DNA from: Mobilibacterium timonense
GTDB taxonomy: Bacteria > Bacillota > Clostridia > Peptostreptococcales > Anaerovoracaceae
Direction of reading: 5' to 3'
Assembly (NCBI RefSeq): GCF_900155555.1
Contig: NZ_FUHN01000008.1
Location: 124,001-188,000, forward strand
Length of the DNA: 64,000 bases
The notes beneath the pieces are model-generated. The model made no database searches and was not told the DNA's origin. It saw nothing but the letters and a program-made list of their open reading frames with translations. Made by a program: the position numbers and the translations under genes. Positions 1 through 8,516 of this stretch are shown piece by piece (within the stretch, counting starts at the first letter, position 1; every line of letters starts with the position of its first letter).

Positions 1-142
1 CTAAAGGCTTGCAAGGAGCACCGATGCTCTGAGACATGCTGATCCTTACCACATCAGGAATTGGCATTACCTCGGTCTCGCGGCCGGCGGTATTCTTATG
101 ATGCGGTACAAGAATGCTTGGTAAGTGTTTACCTTGGCTCAT
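1..142 (-). CDS. rnfC: RnfC/RsxC-like electron transport subunit, N-terminal fragment
   Basis: The first 47 codons of a minus-strand gene run off the left edge of the window. The peptide starts MSQGKHLPSILVPHHK and contains the segment ISMSQSIGAPCKPL, which resembles the start of RnfC-type proteins (typically IPLSQHIGAPxxP). RnfC is the NADH-binding, iron-sulfur subunit of the membrane Rnf complex, which couples ferredoxin oxidation to ion pumping in anaerobes. The start codon at 142 is preceded by an AAGGAAGG ribosome binding site. Related proline-reductase-associated PrdC proteins share this N-terminus, so the exact member is not certain. The gene lies downstream of the decarboxylase at 308-1774 on the same strand, with a 165-bp AT-rich gap that could carry its promoter. 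Confidence 0.65.
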   Translation of the reverse strand, partial: MSQGKHLPSILVPHHKNTAGRETEVMPIPDVVRISMSQSIGAPCKPL

Positions 143-307
143 CCTTTAGAAACCTTCCTTTCTTTATAGAAATCCTTTAAATATGTCTTATAAAAAACTT
201 ACATCATAGACTTATGAATTATACATCATGTAATCACAAAAATCATTGGATATTTATCTTATCGTCACATTTCAGCCTTGCACAAAATGACGACCATTGA
301 AATATCG

Positions 308-1774
308 TCACACGTCCTTTCCTACTTTAATAAGGCCTTCCTCATCTACGCCCATGAGCTGGTCACCTTTTCCAAGAAGCCCGCCTATGTACGAGATCGC
401 CTCGTAACTGAGCACTTCTCCCGGACATGCCAGTGGGACTCCCGGTGGATACGGAATAATCGGATCGTAGAGGACCCTGCCCTCGGCCTGGTAGATAGGG
501 ATCAGCTCCGCCTCGGCGGGTACTTCGCGCTGCTCCATTTTTCCGGAAAAAGGTTTTTCCCTCTCCCCGGGGTCTGCGACTATGCCGTAGTCGTCCGAGA
601 TCTCCCTCAGCGCTTTCAGCAGCTGTATATAGTCCTCGCTCCTGTTCCCTGCCCCCGTGAGAAGCAGTACGTAATCTCCGTGCACCATCTCGGGCCAGAT
701 GTTCCTGTAGATGAGGTCCTCCCAGAGCTGGCTGCCACGGACCCCCTTATCGGCAAAGGAGAGATTGATCTTAGTTCTGTCGTATGTACGCCTGTCCTTC
801 GTCACAACGGTGAGACCGGCGATCTCTTCAGCCTCCTCGTAAAAGGTGTCAAGGTCGTCCCGCCACCTGTCGATGATATACGGGCCATGCTTTTCCATGA
901 TCTGGAGACTGGCATCCAGACTCTCCATGAGTATGTATGACGGACTGGTGGTCTGGAGCATACCGAGCATCCTCGAGATGCGGTCCACATCAGGCCTGTC
1001 CGTACAGACGTTCAGCACCCCCGTGCCCGTGAAGCCAAACAGTGATTTGTGTATGCTGTTTATTGTGATGTCGGCTCCGAGAAGTTCGGCGCTTCGGAAT
1101 TCCGCCGGAGCCTCTCTGTATCCGCCGGGATCTTTCCTTTCCATCTCTCTCTGTCTCATGTCCACGTCCACCAGGTGGGCGCCGTGAGCCTGATCGACTA
1201 TCAGGATCATGCCCGCATCGTGGGCGATCTCTGCTATTTTTCCGATGTCAGACAGGACACCGTAGTAATTCGGGCTCGTGATGAATACAGCCGACGCTTC
1301 TGGATGTTCATCTGCGGCTTTTTTTATGGCCTCCGGAGCAATGTCTCCCTGCAGGAAGTACTCCTCATCAAACAGGGACTCCACGTACACGGGCCTTATG
1401 CCCCCGAGGCGCAGGGCGCTGTAGGCAGACTTGTGAGAAGCTCTTCCCATTATCAGGCTCCCCCCTCTCGGCACGGAAGTCATGACAGCCGCCATGATGC
1501 CTGCGCTGCTGCCGTTGACCAGGAGCTCCGTATGCCTTGCATGGTAGTGCCTGGCATAGGCGTCCATCAGATCCTTTATGATCCCATCCGGCTGCTGGAG
1601 GGCGTCGGCACCCGGGATCTCCGTGATGTCTCCCTGTACCAGCCTGTCCACGAAATCCTGACCGTAGTACCGGAACACCTCCGGGCGGCCCTTGTGCCCC
1701 GGCATGTGGAAGGATATGGGCCTTTTCGCACCGTGATCCCCAAGGAACCCGGTGAGAGTCTCTCTGTCCTTCAT
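308..1774 (-). CDS. Orn/Lys/Arg decarboxylase-family PLP enzyme
   Basis: This 488-residue protein belongs to the fold-type I PLP decarboxylases acting on arginine, lysine or ornithine (the SpeA/CadA-like short form of Gram-positives). Visible signatures are the N-terminal MPGHKG motif (about residues 24-29), the NGSSAG phosphate-binding segment, the VDQAHGAH aspartate/histidine motif around residue 195, and the PLP lysine in INSIHKS near residue 243. The smaller C-terminal domain follows to the end. The substrate cannot be decided from sequence, but polyamine synthesis or acid tolerance by arginine or lysine decarboxylation is the family role. It stands alone between serS and the RnfC-like gene, about 90 bp downstream of serS. 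A long plus-strand reading frame over it is a shadow. Confidence 0.88.
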   Translation of the reverse strand: MKDRETLTGFLGDHGAKRPISFHMPGHKGRPEVFRYYGQDFVDRLVQGDITEIPGADALQQPDGIIKDLMDAYARHYHARHTELLVNGSSAGIMAAVMTSVPRGGSLIMGRASHKSAYSALRLGGIRPVYVESLFDEEYFLQGDIAPEAIKKAADEHPEASAVFITSPNYYGVLSDIGKIAEIAHDAGMILIVDQAHGAHLVDVDMRQREMERKDPGGYREAPAEFRSAELLGADITINSIHKSLFGFTGTGVLNVCTDRPDVDRISRMLGMLQTTSPSYILMESLDASLQIMEKHGPYIIDRWRDDLDTFYEEAEEIAGLTVVTKDRRTYDRTKINLSFADKGVRGSQLWEDLIYRNIWPEMVHGDYVLLLTGAGNRSEDYIQLLKALREISDDYGIVADPGEREKPFSGKMEQREVPAEAELIPIYQAEGRVLYDPIIPYPPGVPLACPGEVLSYEAISYIGGLLGKGDQLMGVDEEGLIKVGKDV

Positions 1775-1867
1775 GTGAAAACCTCTCTTTTCCAGACGAA
1801 TTTTTTCCTGACCATCAAACGAGGCCGCAGCTGTGCGCCGCGGCCCCCTGACTTATCTGTGATGCTG

Positions 1868-3169
<1,302 letters not shown>

Positions 3170-3222
3170 TCAGCGACCCATATACAGAACGATGTCGTCG
3201 TTCCTGCGCTCCTGTTCGTTCC

Positions 3223-3257
3223 ATTATACACCAACAGCCTCCCGCAATGGGAGGCTG
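3223..3257 (-). promoter_or_regulatory. serS upstream hairpin and -10 element
   Basis: A perfect 9-bp stem (CAGCCTCCC, 5-nt loop, GGGAGGCTG) at 3235-3257 lies between the glutamine synthetase and serS. There is no T-tract on the minus side, so it is not a canonical terminator. A TATAAT sits at 3223-3228 in the serS direction, and the stem covers the place where a -35 would be. It could be the end of the upstream transcript or a protein-binding dyad. Confidence 0.35.
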
Positions 3258-3332
3258 CCTGGAAAAACCTTGTTATTCAGTTCCTTCTCGATATCTTCCC
3301 GCTACCCTGACTCTACCGTTCAGCGGATGCTG

Positions 3333-5249
3333 TCAGAAGAGGTTCTTTGTGTATGTGGTGTAGAGGTCTCTCAGCTCCTCTGTCTTCCTCTGGATCTCTA
3401 TCTCCAGCTCGGATACCAGGTCGAAGTTCTCCTCGTCGATGGCGATCTTGGTCCTGGTGAGGAGAGACATGCTCTCCAGGTGATCCTTGCCCAGGGATCT
3501 CCTCAGGTTGTCCACCCTTCTCCAGTTCATGATATCGTAGTCTGTGGCCTCAGTCTCGTTGTGCTTCCTGGAGCAGCTGCGGACGAAGTCCATGGTGTTA
3601 GGGATCAGACGGTCGTGGAGCTCCGTGTACCACTTCGTGGTGAGCTGCTCTCTGAAGGACTTCACGATCAGCTCCATGACAGGATCTCCCTGGGTGATCT
3701 TCTCCAGCATCTCAGGATGCTCGTCCAGTGCCTTGAAGTTCTCCCAAACGGTGGCAGGAGCCTTTCCGAAGAGACGCTCCCTCTCTTCTGCAGAATAGAA
3801 GTCGAACACGTTCTCCTCGCTCCTGTACTGCCTGTCCTTTTCCAGGTAGAAGTCTTCCTCGCCGGCCTTCTTTGAAATGGACGCCTCGAGCTCCTTCGGA
3901 GTCTTTCCTGCATCAAGTGCGGCCTTTATGCCGTCCAGCATGAGCATGTATGCAGCTCCCGTGAGAAGATATGTATTGCTGTGAGGGTTAGGCGACCTCA
4001 TCTCGAATCTCGTGGCAAGAGGGTTGTTCATGTCTCTCACCAGTCCGGCCAGGACCGTCCTGTTCCTGGAAGGTTCCTTTGCGCTCCTTCCCAGGGAAGT
4101 CACCACGCATACAGGTGCCTCGTATCCAGGCTTGAGCCTGGCGAAGGCGTCGTGGGTTGCGCTCACAAAAGGATTGAGGATCTCGTAGTTCCTCAGCAGT
4201 CCCATAAGGGCACCGAAGCCCACAGGGCTCATGTACTCGTTCTCCTTGTCCCTTGGGACAAACAGATTTACTCTTCTTCCGTCCTTCAGTTTTGCGGTCA
4301 TGCCCAGGTGAGTGTGCTCGCCGTTTCCGGCAACTCCGTCCATAGGCTTCGCCAGGAAGGTGACCTCCAGGTTGTTCGCTCTGAAAACGTCCCTTACGAT
4401 GTGCTTCACCTGCGCCTCGTTGTCGCAGGCCTGGATAGGTGATGCGTACTTCCAGTCTATCTCCAGCTGCTCCATGATGTGGTCGTAGTTTCCGGAGTTG
4501 CCCATCTTAGCCCTGATGCCGCCGACCTCCTTGTGGCCCATCTCTACTCCGAAGCCGTACTTGTCCAGGATGATGAGGGTGTCCTCGAGGGCAGTCCCCA
4601 CAGGACCTACCGTCCTCTTCCAGTACTGCTCCTTCAGCTCCTGAGATGTGAAGAGCTGTGCCCTGTCGGCCTTGTCGTCAGGGGTCTTCACCCAGAACTC
4701 CAGCTCCGTTGCGCTGGTGAGGTCGAGTGACTCGATCTCATCAGGGGAGTCCACTCCATCGATGTACTTGAACACCTCAGGATGCGCCTTCAGCGTCTCC
4801 ATAACTCCTTCCTTGAATGACTGTGTGCACTTGTTGTTGAACTCCCTCGAGCCGACGAACTTCTCGTTGTTGTGCCTCAGGAACGAAGGGATCCTGAGGG
4901 TGCCTACCGGCAGGGATGTCTCGTAGTCTATGTTTCCGTAGTTGTACTCCACGTACCAGTTCACGGACATGTCAGGAAGGATGTCCACCCTTGCGTCGGA
5001 AAGAGCCGCGATAATCGGCAGCGCTACGCTGGAGCCGTCAGTCTGAACGCCTTCCTTGAGGACCTTTTCCAGGTCTTCGAGAAAAGTATTCACCGGGATC
5101 TTCTCATCTGTGGAGTGGTTCGCCAGGTCGACTCCCGTCAGAGAGACGAAGCGCACCTCCTGGTGCTGCTGCAGTATGGCCTTGATGGTATCAGGGTCGT
5201 GTTCTTCCGGGCCGATAGTGAACAGCATTTTGTTTAAGTCAATTCTCAT
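3333..5249 (-). CDS. Glutamine synthetase family protein, long form (638 aa)
   Basis: The protein resembles ATP-dependent glutamate-ammonia ligases but is much longer than GlnA type I (about 440-470 aa). The catalytic half shows the glutamate/ATP-site signature GNGEHTHLGM (about residues 305-315) and the arginine-rich segment SRNRTV around residue 395, followed by RFEMRSPNPHSNTYL. The N-terminal part (NWYVEYNYGNIDYE) and about 150 C-terminal residues rich in charged helices are extra. The size is nearer to the long type III-like synthetases, and I do not assign a type. A GTG at 5258 opens the frame, but the ATG at 5249 has an AAAGGTGG site 5 nt upstream and is preferred. Its role would be ammonia assimilation. 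It appears monocistronic. Confidence 0.85.
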   Translation of the reverse strand: MRIDLNKMLFTIGPEEHDPDTIKAILQQHQEVRFVSLTGVDLANHSTDEKIPVNTFLEDLEKVLKEGVQTDGSSVALPIIAALSDARVDILPDMSVNWYVEYNYGNIDYETSLPVGTLRIPSFLRHNNEKFVGSREFNNKCTQSFKEGVMETLKAHPEVFKYIDGVDSPDEIESLDLTSATELEFWVKTPDDKADRAQLFTSQELKEQYWKRTVGPVGTALEDTLIILDKYGFGVEMGHKEVGGIRAKMGNSGNYDHIMEQLEIDWKYASPIQACDNEAQVKHIVRDVFRANNLEVTFLAKPMDGVAGNGEHTHLGMTAKLKDGRRVNLFVPRDKENEYMSPVGFGALMGLLRNYEILNPFVSATHDAFARLKPGYEAPVCVVTSLGRSAKEPSRNRTVLAGLVRDMNNPLATRFEMRSPNPHSNTYLLTGAAYMLMLDGIKAALDAGKTPKELEASISKKAGEEDFYLEKDRQYRSEENVFDFYSAEERERLFGKAPATVWENFKALDEHPEMLEKITQGDPVMELIVKSFREQLTTKWYTELHDRLIPNTMDFVRSCSRKHNETEATDYDIMNWRRVDNLRRSLGKDHLESMSLLTRTKIAIDEENFDLVSELEIEIQRKTEELRDLYTTYTKNLF

Positions 5250-5341
5250 AAGCGCCACCTTTCGTTTATTCCAATACCCAATAATGTTCCTGAAAAATAC
5301 TCTCTAATATTACAACAGTCTGGTTTATTTACCACATATAA

Positions 5342-5379
5342 ATATGGATTTTTTGAGAAAATCTTCAAAAAATCCATAT
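5342..5379. terminator. Perfect 15-bp inverted repeat, probable terminator
   Basis: The arms ATATGGATTTTTTGA and TCAAAAAATCCATAT form a perfect 15-bp stem around an 8-nt loop. The stem contains its own A/T tracts and lies downstream of the UPF0182 gene and upstream of the glutamine synthetase, both on the minus strand. The most likely role is transcription termination of the UPF0182 transcript. Confidence 0.55.
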
Positions 5380-5477
5380 CATATTTCTAGTTTTCCGAAC
5401 TATTACACAAAACGTACCATTTTCATTCGAGTTTTCCGCGCAGCATGCGCGCAGTCTGTGCAGGCTCGTTCAGAAAT

Positions 5478-8396
5478 TTACTTGTTCATGCTTTCCAGCT
5501 GATCCAGGTAGGAACTCAGCTTGTCCAGGTACTCTCCGTACTCCTTCCAATTGCCGTCCTTCTGGGCGTCCACCGCGGCGTTGTACTCGTCGTTTGCCTT
5601 GCCGATCAGGTCCTTCATGGAATCGCTGGCGCTCTCCGAGGCGGAAGCCGTTTCAGTACCCCCGGAATTGAAGGTGCCTCCGAAGAGATCCTCCAGGGCC
5701 TCATCCAGAGTAGAGCTGTAGGATATCCTGTCGCCATAGGCCACGATCACCCTCTTCACCTCTGGTATCGCCTGGTTGGAGGCCTCCAGATACACCGGCT
5801 CCACGTACATCAGCGAATCGTTGATCGGTATCACGAACAGGTCGCCTCTCCTGTATGTTGACCCTGAGGAGTTCCACAGCGAAAATTCCTTGGATATCTC
5901 TGTGTTCTGGTCGATCTGAGCCTCTATCTGCATCGGCCCGTACACTGTCTTGCTCTTAGGGAACTTGTACACCAGCAGCTGGCCGTAGTTGTCCCCGTCG
6001 TTCCTCGCCATCATGAGGGCAGTCATGTTCTGCTTGGACTTCGGCGTGAACGGGACCATGTTTATGAACTCCTCGCTGCTCTCCCCTGGAAGTTTGAAGA
6101 TGTAGTAGCTCGGATCCATCTGCTTTTCTTCCGTGCCGTAGATCTGGTGGGCGATGTCCCACAGGTCCTCCTTCTGGTAGAACACCTTCACCTGGCTCAT
6201 GTGGTATTTTTCGTATACAGAAGCCTGTATCTTGAACATGTTGTTCGGATACCTGACGTGTTCGCGAAGACCCTCCGGCATCCTGTCGTAGCTCTTAAAG
6301 AGCTCCGGATATATCTTCTGATACGTCTGGGCGATAGGATCGTCTTTGTCGATCACGTAGAACTTCACGTCTCCGTTGTAGGCATCTATGGTCACCTTGA
6401 TGGAGTTCCTTATGTAGTTGGTGCTCCCCACCTCTCCCGAATAAGGTTCAGAATACGGATAGTAGGAGCTGGTGGTATACGCATCGACTATCCAGTAGAG
6501 CTTTCCGTCCACAACGGTCATGTACGGGTCTGACTCGTACTTGAGATAAGGCATTATCTTCTTTACCCTGTCCTCGATGTTCCTGTTCACGATGATCCGT
6601 GACTTGCTGGTGACATTGGAGGACACCAGGAGCTGCATGCTTCCCTCTCTCATGGAAAAGAGGATCCGGTTGAGCGGAGTCAGGCGGATGCCCGCGTTTC
6701 CTTCGTAAGTCGTGTATTTGTTGTTGTTGCCGTCCGGGTAGTCGAATTCCTTCTCGTTCGTATCCACCACAGCGTAGTCATTCGTAAGCTCTCCGAAGTA
6801 GATCTCAGGCCTGTTTATCCTGAGCTCCTGCACCGAGCTTTCCGGAGGTATGTTCTTCACCAGCACATCAGGCTGGCCGCTGGCCGTTACCTTGTCCACC
6901 TGTGATACTACGGCGCCGTAGCCGTGGGTGTACTTCAGGTGCTTGTTAAGCCACGTGTCGCTTATCTTGCTCTCGTTGATCTCCCTCGGAGACAGATAGG
7001 TCTGTGTCTCCTGTCCGTTAATGCTGTACCTGTCTATGTCCACATCGTGGAACTCGTAATACTGCCTGATACTCTGAGTCTGGTTATAGAAATCCTGCAC
7101 TGGCTCATAGTCGTTGATCCTGATGTTCCCGATGGTCTGGCTGTTCTCGTTTATCGCCGCCTGATCGAGCGAAGCGTTTGCCGGAAAAGACTTCACCTTC
7201 ACGTTGTCCAGTCCGTAGGCGTGCTGTGTGTATGTGATGTTGTTCTTGAGATACTTGCTTTCCTTGTTTATCTCGTCCGGGCTGACCACCAGAGACTGGA
7301 CAAGAAGGCCGGCTATCACCCCGACGATCCCGATGATCACTATTGCCGCAGGTGCCCGGAGGAGCTTCCTGTATTCCTTCCTGTGCATGTGGATGACGAA
7401 GGTCACGGCGCCCACTATGGCTGCGGCCATTATCACCCTGTACATCAGAAGCGTTATGTTCACATCTGTGAACCCGGCCCCGTACACGGTCCCGGTGTGG
7501 GCGTGCAGCAGGTCGAACTGGTTCAGGAAGAAATCAACAGCGATCATTATGTAGAAGATAACGCCTAGTATGGTGAGCTTGCCGGAGGCAATAGACATCA
7601 GATGCCTGAAGTTTCCCTTGTTTATCTCAGGCCGCTCCCCTCTGCCTCCTCTTGATGTGAATGTCTTTATGAACTCCTCTCCGGGGTTCTTTTTTCTCCC
7701 GAAAGGAATGGAATTCTCGTTCTGCGCCCTGGTGAAGTCGTCCTCGCCCACCGACCGGTCCGGGTCTCCCTCGAAGAAGTCAGGGGTCCTCACGGTCATC
7801 AGTATCCCGTAGTACAGCACCGTGAGGAGCACCACCCCGATGATGATACCTATGGCAAGGTTGTTGAGCTTTCCGAGGAACTCGAGCTTGAACACGTAGA
7901 AGCCGATGTCCAGGCCGAAGATCGGATCCTTCAGGCTGAAACTCGTGGAGTGGGTGAACTGGAGGAAGTTCATCCACATGTCCCTGGCGGCGTATATGGC
8001 CACCAGTATGGCGAAAATACCGGAAAGGCCCCATGAGATGAGCTTAAGTCTCTTCAGATCCGGGATCTCGTGGGACTGTATTTCCCGGAAGTAGCCGTTT
8101 CTCAGGCTTCTGAGATACAGGCGCACAAGAAGCGCCGTGAACACGAACACCGGTATGCCGATCTCAAACTCCGTCTTCAGCTGCTTCCAGAAGACGCTGG
8201 TGTACCCCAGCTCCCTGAACCAGAGAAAGTCGGTGAGGAATCCAACAAGCGCCGCGATGATCACGAACGCCACCACGACGATCATGATCACCAGGGCGGC
8301 GATCCTGCTGCCCCGGCCATCAGATGGCCTCTTATCTCTTCGCTTTATCACAGGTCCCCGACCCGAAGCGGAGCCCCAACTTTTTTTAAGATCCAT
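5478..8396 (-). CDS. UPF0182 family large membrane protein
   Basis: This 972-residue protein matches the UPF0182/COG1615 family of unknown function, common in Clostridia and Actinobacteria. The N-terminal third is membrane-embedded: the first hydrophobic segment (about residues 31-55) is followed by the hallmark DFLWFRELGYTSVFW, and about seven segments occur before residue 375. The remaining 600 residues form a predicted extracellular domain with many Tyr, Asn and Asp residues. The last 70 residues (a Ser/Ala linker, then a charged helix) look flexible. The start is supported by GAGGGGAAAGA before the ATG. A promoter-like pair, TTGACG and TTATAT with 18-bp spacing, lies upstream. No function is known, and the neighbours give no clear clue. 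Confidence 0.9.
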   Translation of the reverse strand: MDLKKSWGSASGRGPVIKRRDKRPSDGRGSRIAALVIMIVVVAFVIIAALVGFLTDFLWFRELGYTSVFWKQLKTEFEIGIPVFVFTALLVRLYLRSLRNGYFREIQSHEIPDLKRLKLISWGLSGIFAILVAIYAARDMWMNFLQFTHSTSFSLKDPIFGLDIGFYVFKLEFLGKLNNLAIGIIIGVVLLTVLYYGILMTVRTPDFFEGDPDRSVGEDDFTRAQNENSIPFGRKKNPGEEFIKTFTSRGGRGERPEINKGNFRHLMSIASGKLTILGVIFYIMIAVDFFLNQFDLLHAHTGTVYGAGFTDVNITLLMYRVIMAAAIVGAVTFVIHMHRKEYRKLLRAPAAIVIIGIVGVIAGLLVQSLVVSPDEINKESKYLKNNITYTQHAYGLDNVKVKSFPANASLDQAAINENSQTIGNIRINDYEPVQDFYNQTQSIRQYYEFHDVDIDRYSINGQETQTYLSPREINESKISDTWLNKHLKYTHGYGAVVSQVDKVTASGQPDVLVKNIPPESSVQELRINRPEIYFGELTNDYAVVDTNEKEFDYPDGNNNKYTTYEGNAGIRLTPLNRILFSMREGSMQLLVSSNVTSKSRIIVNRNIEDRVKKIMPYLKYESDPYMTVVDGKLYWIVDAYTTSSYYPYSEPYSGEVGSTNYIRNSIKVTIDAYNGDVKFYVIDKDDPIAQTYQKIYPELFKSYDRMPEGLREHVRYPNNMFKIQASVYEKYHMSQVKVFYQKEDLWDIAHQIYGTEEKQMDPSYYIFKLPGESSEEFINMVPFTPKSKQNMTALMMARNDGDNYGQLLVYKFPKSKTVYGPMQIEAQIDQNTEISKEFSLWNSSGSTYRRGDLFVIPINDSLMYVEPVYLEASNQAIPEVKRVIVAYGDRISYSSTLDEALEDLFGGTFNSGGTETASASESASDSMKDLIGKANDEYNAAVDAQKDGNWKEYGEYLDKLSSYLDQLESMNK

Positions 8397-8424
8397 TCTT
8401 TCCCCTCTTTATTATTCTTTCTTC

Positions 8425-8454
8425 ATATAAAGCAAAATACAGCGTCAGCGTCAA
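8425..8454 (-). promoter_or_regulatory. Candidate promoter of the UPF0182 gene
   Basis: On the minus strand TTGACG (8449-8454) and TTATAT (8425-8430) are separated by 18 bp, about 30 bp before the start codon. The -35 is near consensus and the -10 is weak. Confidence 0.4.
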
Positions 8455-8516
8455 CGCGCTGCCGCTGTAAACAGTGTCAGTAAATGATCATGTTGTATGA
8501 TGTTCCCGCCATCTGG

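Noticed and set aside
278-940. Plus-strand gene opposite the decarboxylase
   Set aside because: It is antisense to a full-length enzyme with clear motifs and shows no motif of its own.
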